A stretch of DNA of 44,615 nt from an uncultured Collinsella sp. GTDB lineage: Bacteria; Actinomycetota; Coriobacteriia; Coriobacteriales; Coriobacteriaceae. Below are positions 32,173-38,963 of this stretch, one piece after another (positions within the stretch are counted from its first letter, which is position 1; each line of letters begins with the position of its first letter). The notes beneath the pieces were generated by a model that was not told the origin of the DNA, did no database searches, and was given only the letters and a program-made list of their open reading frames with translations. The stretch spans positions 1 through 44,615 of the forward strand of contig CABVCF010000005.1 in NCBI GenBank assembly GCA_902496775.1, in the 5' to 3' direction. The position numbers and the translations under genes were made by a program.

Positions 32173-33084
32173 ATGTCCGAGAACGAAGAGATCATGAACG
32201 AGACCGAGAACGAGACCATGGCTGCCGAGGTCGAGGCAGTCGAGACCGTGGAGACCGAAGCTGCCGAGGTTGAGGTTGCTGACGAGGTTTCCGCCGAGGA
32301 GGAGGCCGAGGTTGTCGAGGCCGCCGTTGATTACGATGACGAAGAGCTGATGGACAAGATGCAGAAGGCCGCCCGCCTGCTGCGTAGCCGTCGCTTTGCT
32401 ATTTCCAAGGAGGAGGAGGCCAAGGCCGAGCGCATGGCGAACATCGAGCGCGCCATCAAGCTTCTTGACCTCAAGCCCAAGATGGAGCAGAAGGAAATGT
32501 CCGACCTGCTGGGCATGCGCCTCCGTGAGCTTGATGGCCTGATGGCCGAGGCCGAGGCTGCCGATCTGGTCGGCCGCATCGACGACGCCGAGGGCGATAT
32601 GCGCAAGATCGTCGTCTTCGCCGCCGAGGATGCCGCTGAGGGCCTGGTCGAGCTTGCCAACAAGAAGGAGAAGCTCCTGCCCGAGCTTTCTTACGAGGAG
32701 GCCACCGAGCTGATGGCCGCTCTCGATAAGGTTATCGCTCCGCTCGTCGCCATGGGCCTGGACGAGGATCGCGGTCCTCGCGGCGGCCGTGACGACCGTG
32801 GTGGCCGTGGCGGCGACCGTGGCGGTCGCGGCGGCTTTGGCGATCGTGGTGGCCGTGGCGGCGACCGCGGCGGTCGCGGTGGCGATCGTGGCGGCCGTGG
32901 CGGTTTTGGTGACCGTGGCGGCGACCGTGGCGGTCGCGGCGGCTTTGGCGGCAACCGTGGTGGCTATGGCGATCGCGGTGGCAACCGTGGCGGCTTCGGC
33001 GGCAACCGTGGTAACGACCGTGGCGGTCGCGGTGGCGATCGTGGCGGCCGCAACGGTGGCGGCTTCCGCGGCAACCGCTTCTAG
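32173..33084 (+). CDS. Acidic / winged-helix-like / RGG-repeat protein
   Basis: A 303-residue protein in three parts. Residues 1-60 are strongly acidic (runs of Glu, Asp, Ala, Val). Residues about 60-195 are helical with a MarR-like pattern (IERAIKLLDLKPKMEQKEMSDLLGMRLRELDGLMAEAEAADLVGRIDD). Residues 200-303 are a low-complexity tail of RGG, DRGG and GFGG/GNRGG repeats, as in RNA-binding RGG-box proteins. Such a tail should be disordered, positively charged and able to bind nucleic acid or form condensates. ATG 32173 follows AAGGAG; a three-hairpin leader lies upstream and two terminators follow. The exact role is unknown; post-transcriptional regulation or ribosome-associated function is an inference. 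Confidence 0.85.
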   Translation: MSENEEIMNETENETMAAEVEAVETVETEAAEVEVADEVSAEEEAEVVEAAVDYDDEELMDKMQKAARLLRSRRFAISKEEEAKAERMANIERAIKLLDLKPKMEQKEMSDLLGMRLRELDGLMAEAEAADLVGRIDDAEGDMRKIVVFAAEDAAEGLVELANKKEKLLPELSYEEATELMAALDKVIAPLVAMGLDEDRGPRGGRDDRGGRGGDRGGRGGFGDRGGRGGDRGGRGGDRGGRGGFGDRGGDRGGRGGFGGNRGGYGDRGGNRGGFGGNRGNDRGGRGGDRGGRNGGGFRGNRF

Positions 33085-33088
33085 TTGG

Positions 33089-33116
33089 GTTACGCGGTTT
33101 TACCAAACCGCGTAAC
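33089..33116 (+). terminator. First hairpin after the RGG-protein gene
   Basis: GTTACGCGGTTT and AAACCGCGTAAC form a perfect 12-bp stem with loop TACC, starting five bases after the stop codon. No T-run follows, so it may protect the 3' end or pause polymerase. Confidence 0.6.
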
Positions 33117-33129
33117 TAGTTGACGCTGC

Positions 33130-33229
33130 GCGACGCCCAGGGCGACAATTTGTCATTCAAAAGGCAAGGCATGACCAGAAGGTCTATGCCTTGCCTTTTT
33201 CATGCCAACTTGTTCGCCCTGGGCGTCGC
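33130..33229. repeat. Long inverted repeat nesting a strong terminator
   Basis: GCGACGCCCAGGGCGA (33130-33145) and TCGCCCTGGGCGTCGC (33214-33229) are perfect 16-bp arms; weaker complementarity extends outward to about 33119 and 33243. Inside lies a second hairpin (33159-33199). The nested shape resembles a MITE or REP-type unit. Confidence 0.65.
33159..33199 (+). terminator. Strong Rho-independent terminator
   Basis: AAAAGGCAAGGCAT-g-ACC pairs with GGT-c-TATGCCTTGCCTTTT around the loop AGAA, ending in TTTTT. Located inside the long inverted repeat. Confidence 0.8.
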
Positions 33230-33287
33230 TCGCTGGCGTTGCCAAAACATCGGCGTAATTCCTGTTGCCAAAAATGATCCGTTGCAA

Positions 33288-33318
33288 GTAGTCATTGGGG
33301 ACGTTCTTAAACGACTAC
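33288..33318. repeat. Small inverted repeat with a GGGGACGTTC core
   Basis: GTAGTC (33288-33293) and GACTAC (33313-33318) flank ATTGGGGACGTTCTTAAAC. The GGGAC core is shared with the palindromes at 2087, 5811 and 22663, suggesting a REP-like family. Confidence 0.4.
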
Positions 33319-33325
33319 ATAGCAT

Positions 33326-33389
33326 GAGAGTGGATAATCTTCCGGTTTGAGCCTGCATTCAAGCTCAAAGTGGGAGATTGTCCACTCTC
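33326..33389. repeat. 64-bp imperfect palindrome upstream of the pdxT end
   Basis: GAGAGTGGATAATCTTCC pairs with GGGAGATTGTCCACTCTC at its ends, and TTTGAGC with GCTCAAA inside. It lies 24 bases beyond the pdxT stop codon and may act as its terminator on the minus strand. Confidence 0.6.
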
Positions 33390-33412
33390 GTTTCGTTTGT
33401 TGATTTCGATGC

Positions 33413-34000
33413 CTACATTTGTAGGAAGAGCTCGTGGAGGCGGATGTCTTTATCGAGTTCGGGGTGGAAGGTTACGCCGAGCTGGTTGCCCTGGCGGGCG
33501 GCGACGATGCGTCCGTCGACTTTCGCTAGGGCCTTTGCGTCGCCGTGGACCTCGACGATGCGGGGCGCGCGGATAAACGTCAGCGGCACTTGACCGTCGA
33601 TGCCGGCTACCTGTCCCTTGGTTCGAAAGCTGCCGAGCTGCCTGCCGTAGGCATTGCGCTCGACAAGTACGTCCATGGTTGCCAAACGCGGCGTGCCCTT
33701 ATCGTCATGGGCGGCAAGGTCGTGAGCCAGCAGAATCAGGCCGGCGCAGGTGCCCAGGACGGGCATGCCTTCAACAATGCGGGCACGAAGCTCCTCGAGC
33801 ATGCCCAACTCATCAAGCAGCTTCCCTTGAACGGTAGACTCACCGCCGGGAAGTACCAGACGGTCAAAGTCCTGCTTCAAATCAGCCGCCTGCCTCAGCT
33901 CAATACAATGTGCGCCCAGCTCGGATAGCCTTGCCTCGTGCTCGGCAAAAGCACCTTGGACCGCCAGCACGGCGACTGTCTGGTCTGCGTAATCGCTCAT
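33413..34000 (-). CDS. pdxT: Pyridoxal 5'-phosphate synthase glutaminase subunit
   Basis: PdxT hydrolyses glutamine and channels ammonia to PdxS for PLP synthesis. The 195-residue class I glutaminase shows VLAVQGAFAEH, LVLPGGEST, the nucleophile Cys 85 in GTCAGLILLA, RNAYGRQLGSF, FIRAPRI and the catalytic His 179/Glu 181 in TFHPEL. ATG 34000 has AAAGGA upstream. It follows pdxS by 20 bases on the same strand, so the two are one operon. Confidence 0.95.
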   Translation of the reverse strand: MSDYADQTVAVLAVQGAFAEHEARLSELGAHCIELRQAADLKQDFDRLVLPGGESTVQGKLLDELGMLEELRARIVEGMPVLGTCAGLILLAHDLAAHDDKGTPRLATMDVLVERNAYGRQLGSFRTKGQVAGIDGQVPLTFIRAPRIVEVHGDAKALAKVDGRIVAARQGNQLGVTFHPELDKDIRLHELFLQM

Positions 34001-34020
34001 GTGCGATCCTTTCTGCTGGA

Positions 34021-34911
34021 CTAGCGCCCGCGCTCCTCCATGATGATCTCGATCTCGTCGGCGTTGATGCCCACCATGGCCTCGCCCAGGTCCTCAGAAA
34101 GCTCGGCGATGAGCTTGGCATCGGTGAAGTTTGCCACGGCCTTGACGATGGCGGCTGCGCGCTTGGCGGGGTCGCCGCTCTTAAAGATGCCCGAGCCGAC
34201 AAAGACGCCTTCGGCGCCCAGCTGCATCATCAGCGCGGCGTCGGCGGGGGTCGCTACGCCGCCGGCGGCAAAGTTCACGACGGGAAGCTTTCCCGTGGCA
34301 TGGACCTCGCGCACCAGCTCGACCGGAACCTGCAGTTGCTTGGCTGCCTCAAAGAGCTCGTCGTCGCGCAGGGCAACAACGTCGCGGATCTGCTTTTGGA
34401 TTTTGCGCATGTGACGCACGGCCTGGACGACGTCGCCCGTACCCGGCTCACCCTTGGTGCGAATCATCGTGGCGCCCTCGGCAACACGGCGCAGCGCCTC
34501 GCCCAAATCGCGGGCGCCGCAGACAAACGGCACGTCAAACTGGGTCTTGTCGATGTGATAGACGTCATCGGCAGGGGAGAGAACCTCGGACTCATCGATG
34601 TAGTCGATCTCGATGGCCTGCAGGACCTGCGCCTCGACGATGTGACCGATGCGGCACTTGGCCATGACGGGGATGGAGACGGCCTCCTGGATGCCCTTGA
34701 TCATCTTGGGGTCGCTCATGCGCGAGACGCCGCCTGCGGCACGGATGTCGGCCGGGATGCGCTCGAGAGCCATGACGGCGCAGGCGCCTGCCTCCTCGGC
34801 GATGCGTGCCTGCTCGGGCGTGGTAACGTCCATGATGACGCCGCCCTTGAGCATCTGCGCGAGCTCGCGATTGAGTTTGACGCGATCGGCCTTGCTGGTC
34901 TGTTCTGCCAT
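34021..34911 (-). CDS. pdxS: Pyridoxal 5'-phosphate synthase lyase subunit
   Basis: PdxS forms PLP from ribose 5-phosphate, glyceraldehyde 3-phosphate and ammonia in a dodecameric complex with PdxT. The 296-residue TIM barrel shows GGVIMDVTTPEQA (Asp 28), VMALERIPADIRAAGGVSRMSDP, the active-site Lys 85 in PVMAKCRIGHIVEAQ, RTKGEPGTG (second Lys), and NFAAGGVATPADAALMMQLGAEGVFVGSGIF. ATG 34911 follows AAGGGAG; the frame extends to 34953 without support. First gene of the operon and divergent from pdxR. Confidence 0.96.
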   Translation of the reverse strand: MAEQTSKADRVKLNRELAQMLKGGVIMDVTTPEQARIAEEAGACAVMALERIPADIRAAGGVSRMSDPKMIKGIQEAVSIPVMAKCRIGHIVEAQVLQAIEIDYIDESEVLSPADDVYHIDKTQFDVPFVCGARDLGEALRRVAEGATMIRTKGEPGTGDVVQAVRHMRKIQKQIRDVVALRDDELFEAAKQLQVPVELVREVHATGKLPVVNFAAGGVATPADAALMMQLGAEGVFVGSGIFKSGDPAKRAAAIVKAVANFTDAKLIAELSEDLGEAMVGINADEIEIIMEERGR

Positions 34912-35001
34912 GGTTGCTCCCTTGGTTGGCATGTGCATTGCTTGACGGAACATCCTATCGGGGAGCTGGGTATGGCAAAATACTCAGTTTTCGAGATAAT
35001 A

Positions 35002-35045
35002 ATAAGGTCAGCTTAATACCAGATTGAACAGCTCGATAAGGTCAG
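35002..35045. promoter_or_regulatory. Direct repeats ATAAGGTCAG in the pdxS-pdxR gap
   Basis: Two identical ATAAGGTCAG copies (35002-35011 and 35036-35045), 34 bases apart (about three helical turns), between the divergent pdxS and pdxR genes. MocR/PdxR regulators are known to bind spaced direct repeats in this position. Confidence 0.65.
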
Positions 35046-35056
35046 GTGGCAAACTC

Positions 35057-36496
35057 ATGCTTGACTACAATTTGGAAAAACGTGGTGAGGCATCGCTCTA
35101 TGAGTATGTTTACCAGCAAATTCGAGATGATATTGTTGCTGGACGTATTGTGGCGGGGGAGCATCTTCCGTCTAAGCGCGCCTTTGCCAGTCATCTGGGA
35201 ATCAGTGTCATTACCATCGAGAATGCATATAGCCAGTTACTTGCCGAGGGCTATATTTGCTCAATGCCGCGTCGTGGCTACTACGCTTGCGAGCTTCCGG
35301 ATGCACCGGTTTTGGCTTCGACTGCGGAGAGCATCGACCGAGATGCCGCCTCTGCGGGTCCCAGCGCGCATGATGTCAACGGACAGGTCGAGCGATTCGA
35401 TGCACTTTCTCCTTCCGCTTTGGAGGCGGCGCGGCTTTGGCAAAGCGCGCTACGGGCGACGCTGGCATCCGAAGACGAGCGCGAAATCTTTTCGCCCGCA
35501 CCGGCGCAGGGCACTGCTCGGCTGCGACGCGCAATTGCTCACCATCTGCGCGGGACAAGGGGTATGAATGTCGACCCCAACAACATTGTTATCGGTGCGG
35601 GCGCCCAGCTGCTCGACACCATGTTGGTTCAGTTGCTTGGAGCCGACAAGGTGTATGCCGTTGAGGATCCGGGCTATTTGCGCCTGACGCGCATCTATCA
35701 GGCTATGGGCTGCGAAGTTCGACATATCCCGTTGGATGACGACGGCGTGGACCTGAGCGCTCTGCAGAAAACCGGGACCGATGTACTTCACCTGATGCCG
35801 TCTCACCAATATCCAACCGGCCTTGTGACGAGCATTGTGCGTCGCTATGCGCTTCTGAGCTGGGCCGCCGAGCGACCAGGTCGATATCTCATCGAAGATG
35901 ACTTTGATTGTGAGTTTCGCCTTGCCGGCAAGCCGATTCCCGCGCTCGCGTCGATCGATGCCGCCCAGTCGGTTATCTACACCAATACGTTTTCGAAGAG
36001 CCTGTCATCGGCGTTGCGCCTAGCGTACATGGTGCTGCCCGATGAGCTAATGGAGCGGTTTAGGCGCGACCTTGGTTTTTACGCCTCGTCGGTTAGCTCC
36101 ATAGATCAAGTTGCATTGGCTCGCTTGCTGGAATCGGGTGATTACGAGCGTCATGTGAACCGCGTGCGCGTTCGTGCTCGCGAGGCGCGTGATGGCCTGA
36201 CCTCGCTTGTACGGAAAGCGTTTCCGGCAGGGGAGGTCTCGATCGAACACGCAGACGCGGGCCTTTACTGCACTGTGGTTGCGGAGTGCGAAGCGGGCGG
36301 AAGCTCTTTTGCGCAGGCCCTCACGCGCTCGAGTATCCCTTTTGTCGATATCAGTGACTGTTATTGGTGTGCCGATGGCGCATCTGTCCCTAAAAACTCA
36401 ACTCAAATTCTTGTCCAGTATGACGATTTGAGTCCAAAAATGCTTAATACCTTGGAATTGCAGCTAATGGGGGTGCTCTGCAATCTAAGTGAGTAG
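35057..36496 (+). CDS. pdxR: MocR/PdxR-family regulator (GntR HTH + aminotransferase-like domain)
   Basis: A 479-residue MocR-type regulator: N-terminal GntR winged helix (SLYEYVYQQIRDDIVAGRIVAGEHLPSKRAFASHLGISVITIENAYSQLLAEGYI) and a fold-type I aminotransferase-like domain that binds PLP (VIGAGAQLLDTMLVQLLG, MPSHQYPTG, IEDDFDCEFR, TFSKSLSSALRLAYMV with the PLP Lys). It typically activates pdxST when PLP is low and represses itself. Divergent from pdxS with spaced direct repeats in between, so PdxR is likely. ATG 35057 follows AGGTGG. The last three residues (Leu-Ser-Glu) and the TAG stop are encoded by the 119-bp element at 36487. Confidence 0.9.
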   Translation: MLDYNLEKRGEASLYEYVYQQIRDDIVAGRIVAGEHLPSKRAFASHLGISVITIENAYSQLLAEGYICSMPRRGYYACELPDAPVLASTAESIDRDAASAGPSAHDVNGQVERFDALSPSALEAARLWQSALRATLASEDEREIFSPAPAQGTARLRRAIAHHLRGTRGMNVDPNNIVIGAGAQLLDTMLVQLLGADKVYAVEDPGYLRLTRIYQAMGCEVRHIPLDDDGVDLSALQKTGTDVLHLMPSHQYPTGLVTSIVRRYALLSWAAERPGRYLIEDDFDCEFRLAGKPIPALASIDAAQSVIYTNTFSKSLSSALRLAYMVLPDELMERFRRDLGFYASSVSSIDQVALARLLESGDYERHVNRVRVRAREARDGLTSLVRKAFPAGEVSIEHADAGLYCTVVAECEAGGSSFAQALTRSSIPFVDISDCYWCADGASVPKNSTQILVQYDDLSPKMLNTLELQLMGVLCNLSE

Positions 36497-36605
36497 ACTT
36501 TTGGCGTGATGGCGAGCGGGCAGTTTTGTAGCAAGCTATCTACCTGCGGTTTTGAAAAGCAGGATGACCGGCCTGCTCGGGATGTTCAAAGAAGTCTACT
36601 CACTT
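36487..36605. repeat. 119-bp palindromic element, copy 1
   Basis: Terminal inverted repeats AAGTGAGTAGACTT (36487-36500) and AAGTCTACTCACTT (36592-36605) are perfect; further complementarity continues inward (CGAGC with GCTCG). The element contains the last codons and TAG stop of pdxR. Copy 2 has exactly the same length and shares internal blocks such as TTTTG(T/C)A(G/A)CAAG, TACCTGCGG and TGCTCGG. There is no ORF inside. It is MITE-like; no target duplication could be recognised. Confidence 0.85.
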
Positions 36606-36639
36606 GCCGCGCAAAGCTTCTGCATGAGAAAAAAATGGG

Positions 36640-36705
36640 GTTTTCAACAGGGCTTCGTCCAGCTCTCGGCAAGCTTTTGGCCAGTTGGGGAGGGCTGTTG
36701 AAAAC
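36640..36705. repeat. GTTTTCAACAG inverted repeat upstream of the putative nuclease gene
   Basis: GTTTTCAACAG (36640-36650) and CTGTTGAAAAC (36695-36705), perfect 11-bp arms 44 bases apart. The rest of the 183-base gap (36606-36788) has no gene; GGCGC/GCGCC near 36720-36750 forms another weak hairpin. Confidence 0.55.
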
Positions 36706-36788
36706 TTGGCAGTCCGTTCGGCGCCATTTTTGGTGCGTTCGCGCCAATGCGTGACTGACTGGGCTGAAATTCGTGTTTTCCTGTGCCT

Positions 36789-37916
36789 ATGAAGGATCTA
36801 CTTTGTGACATATCGGCTTTTAGGTACTGGCGTTTGCCTCCTCAAGTCCGCGCTTTGTGTCCGCCGCTTCCACGGCCGGAAGAAGACCGGCAGCGATATG
36901 ACCTTGCCCGTAACCCGACGGCTGCGGTTGTGCTCGGCTTTCCGTTGTATACATTGGTCCGGACGAGAAACAAGCGGACTTGTCCTGCCAGTATCAGACA
37001 GCGGCTGTTTCTTGGTGAGCTCCCCAGGGAATCCGTGCTGGAAACGGAGCATGGGTTTTTGGTTACGTCTCCTCTACTGACGACATTCATCATGTCGCGG
37101 CATCTGACGGATCTTCAGCTTCTTTTGGTATTGGCGGAGATGTGTGGCTTGTTTGCGGTGTGTGCCCTGCCGGCGGCACTTGAGGCGGAGCTTTCGCATG
37201 CAATTGATTCGGGCGCGATTTCGACAACGTTCGGTTGGGTGCGCTGCCCGTCCGAGGACGGCACCGCCTCAAATTTATGGCGTCGAGACGCTTTGGTTTT
37301 GGGCGGAGACCTTGACCGTTTTTGTTCAGATGTTTGCGGGATGCGTTACGGCAATAGATTTATGGCGGTATCGCAACTCGTTCCATTGGGTGCCGCGTCG
37401 CCTTTTGAGGTCGAGGCGTATTTGCTACTTGCACTGCCGCGATCCCTGGGAGGCGAAGGTTTTTGCGGCATAGAGCTTAATGTTGAAGTGATGCTAAGCA
37501 AAAGTGCTCGAGCGATTGTGGGAAAGTCCCGTGTATATATCGACCTACTTCTTTCTTCACCGGACGGTAGGCGACAGGTGGCCATTGAATGTCAGGGAAA
37601 GGCCTCGCACGGACGCGCAGGGGATGGCTTGCGTGACGCTGACCGCATGACGGCCCTTCAGGCCATGGGCTACGATGTGCTTCTCCTGACACACAGACAG
37701 ATATCGGATGAGGATAGATTCCGCGCGATCGTTAAGGCCATATGCAGGATGCTCGATGCTGAACATCGTGATAAAAGCTCAGATGAGCAAAGGGCTGAGG
37801 CATTACTCCGGTCTGAACTATTCATTGACTGGACAAAATTGGGAGTAATCGACGGAAAGATGCCCGCTAGACACAAAATGGCTCGATCGTGGACGGCTGC
37901 GGTTCTAAGTGAGTAG
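36789..37916 (+). CDS. AbiEi-like / DUF559-type putative PD-(D/E)XK nuclease
   Basis: A 375-residue protein of unknown function. Residues about 45-120 resemble the AbiEi-antitoxin C-terminal pattern (ALYhG-like AAVVLGFPLYTLVR, then RLFLGELPRESVLETEHGFLVTSPLLTTF). Residues about 205-320 match the DUF559/Vsr-like nuclease fold: SPFEVEAYLLL (Glu 208), a YIDLLL strand (Asp 252), the IECQGKASH core (Glu 267, Gln 269, Lys 271), then RDADRMTALQAMGYDVLLLTHRQI. The charged triad supports a nuclease fold; activity is unproven. Such fusions occur in actinobacterial accessory regions and may act in phage defence. The start is weak: ATG 36789 or GTG 36783, neither with a clear ribosome site. Both sides carry the 119-bp element; the second copy encodes its last residues (Leu-Ser-Glu) and TAG stop. 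Confidence 0.65.
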   Translation: MKDLLCDISAFRYWRLPPQVRALCPPLPRPEEDRQRYDLARNPTAAVVLGFPLYTLVRTRNKRTCPASIRQRLFLGELPRESVLETEHGFLVTSPLLTTFIMSRHLTDLQLLLVLAEMCGLFAVCALPAALEAELSHAIDSGAISTTFGWVRCPSEDGTASNLWRRDALVLGGDLDRFCSDVCGMRYGNRFMAVSQLVPLGAASPFEVEAYLLLALPRSLGGEGFCGIELNVEVMLSKSARAIVGKSRVYIDLLLSSPDGRRQVAIECQGKASHGRAGDGLRDADRMTALQAMGYDVLLLTHRQISDEDRFRAIVKAICRMLDAEHRDKSSDEQRAEALLRSELFIDWTKLGVIDGKMPARHKMARSWTAAVLSE

Positions 37917-38025
37917 ACTTTTGGCACTTTGGCGACCAAGCCGTTTTGCAACAAGTCATTTACCTGCGGCTTTATAAAGCAATATGGATGGCGTGCTCGG
38001 CAAGTTCCAAAAAGTCTACTCACTT
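37907..38025. repeat. 119-bp palindromic element, copy 2
   Basis: Terminal repeats AAGTGAGTAGACTT (37907-37920) and AAGTCTACTCACTT (38012-38025); here symmetry extends outward to CTAAGT/ACTTAG and inward to TTTTGG/CCAAAA. Same length and strand orientation as copy 1, roughly three quarters identical by eye. It supplies the end and TAG stop of the putative nuclease gene in the same phase that copy 1 uses for pdxR. Confidence 0.85.
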
Positions 38026-38090
38026 AGTTTTTGACGAGAAGCCGATGCCGAAGGCGGTCCTATTTCAGGGCGTTAACAAGTTCGTGAGGC

Positions 38091-38126
38091 ACGAAAAAGG
38101 CCCGAACCATGTGGTCCGGGCCTTAT
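38091..38126 (-). terminator. Terminator of the rubrerythrin gene
   Basis: AAGGCCCG-a-ACC pairs with GGT-c-CGGGCCTT around ATGT (38097-38124); on the minus strand it is followed by TTTTTCG. Confidence 0.85.
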
Positions 38127-38158
38127 AAAAGCTAGAGAATATCTCTCAGGCGGTTGGC

Positions 38159-38707
38159 TTAGCCAAAGTAGCGCTTGAGCAGGCCGGCGAAAGCCTTGCC
38201 GTGGCGGGCCTCGTCGTGCACGGTGTCGTGGATGGCATCGAGGCCAGCGGCCTTGGCGCGCTTAGCAAGATCGGTCTTGCCGGCGGTGGCGCCGTTCTCG
38301 GCCTCAACGCGCATCTCGAGGTTCTTCTTGGTGGAGTCGGTCACGACCTCGCCCAGGAGCTCGGCGAACTTGGCGGCATGCTCGGCCTCCTCGTGGGCAG
38401 CCTTCTCCCAGTACAGGCCGATCTCGGGATAGCCCTCGCGATGAGCGACGCGAGCCATGGCCAGGTACATACCGACCTCGGAGCACTCGCCCTCAAAGTT
38501 GGCGCGCAGGTCGGCAACGATGTCCTCGGAGACGCCCTCCATCTTGGCGACGCCCACGACGTGCTCGGCAGCCCACTCGAGCTGGCCCTCCTCCTGCTTC
38601 AGAAAGCGAGAACCGGGAACGCCGCACTGGGGGCACTTAAAATCCTCGGGCAGCTGGTCGCCGTCGAACTCTTCCACATAACCGCAAACGGGGCAAACAA
38701 ACTTCAT
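38159..38707 (-). CDS. Rubrerythrin with N-terminal rubredoxin domain (reverse type)
   Basis: A 182-residue di-iron peroxidase that protects anaerobes from peroxide. The rubredoxin domain is at the N-terminus (Cys 5, 8, 25 and 28 in CPVC and CPQC), the reverse of classical rubrerythrin; the ferritin-like four-helix part follows with ANFEGECSEVGMYLAMA (iron-ligand Glu), EKAAHEEAEHAAKFAE, and VHDEARHGKAFAGLL (ExxH). ATG 38707 has AAAGGA upstream; the frame continues to 38812 through a leader hairpin and is not used. Terminator follows. It neighbours a divergent alcohol/aldehyde dehydrogenase operon. Confidence 0.93.
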   Translation of the reverse strand: MKFVCPVCGYVEEFDGDQLPEDFKCPQCGVPGSRFLKQEEGQLEWAAEHVVGVAKMEGVSEDIVADLRANFEGECSEVGMYLAMARVAHREGYPEIGLYWEKAAHEEAEHAAKFAELLGEVVTDSTKKNLEMRVEAENGATAGKTDLAKRAKAAGLDAIHDTVHDEARHGKAFAGLLKRYFG

Positions 38708-38743
38708 GATTCGATCCTTTCGATCGATGGCGATGGCGCGCTC

Positions 38744-38772
38744 GTCCGGTCCCGTAAGGGCCCTCTCCGGAC
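38744..38772 (-). promoter_or_regulatory. Leader hairpin upstream of the rubrerythrin gene
   Basis: GTCCGG (38744-38749) and CCGGAC (38767-38772) enclose a second small hairpin CCC-gtaa-GGG (38751-38760). It lies 37 bases before the rubrerythrin start, in its likely 5' untranslated region. Confidence 0.4.
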
Positions 38773-38929
38773 GTGCGTCTTGACGGGTTCTATTATCCAT
38801 AAATGCAACCAAATGTGAAGCCTATTAGGAATGATTTTTAATAAAACAATTTTGAGATATGAAGATGTTGATTGATTAACGATTGGCAGGCCGTCTTTGA
38901 CCGCCGCTGAGTACAATCGGGCGAGCAAA

Positions 38930-38945
38930 TGTTGACCTATCAACA
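38930..38945. promoter_or_regulatory. TGTTGA-N4-TCAACA palindrome before the alcohol dehydrogenase gene
   Basis: Perfect 6-bp arms with spacer CCTA, 18 bases before the alcohol dehydrogenase ATG and directly before its ribosome site. A repressor bound here would block transcription or translation start. Confidence 0.5.
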
Positions 38946-38963
38946 AATGAAGGAGTTTCCTTT

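Noticed and set aside
32770..33080. CRISPR array or satellite DNA in the GGC-rich repeat stretch
   Set aside because: The repeats are codons of the RGG tail, in frame with the upstream protein, without spacers.
33910..35016. 368-residue plus-strand frame opposite pdxS
   Set aside because: Shadow of pdxS, which is unambiguous.
36487..38025. True integron attC sites
   Set aside because: The ends do not match RYYYAAC/GTTRRRY and no integrase gene is present; only the topology is similar.
38889..38917. TTGACC / TACAAT promoter for the alcohol dehydrogenase
   Set aside because: The spacing between the two boxes is only nine bases, far too short for a sigma-70 type promoter.
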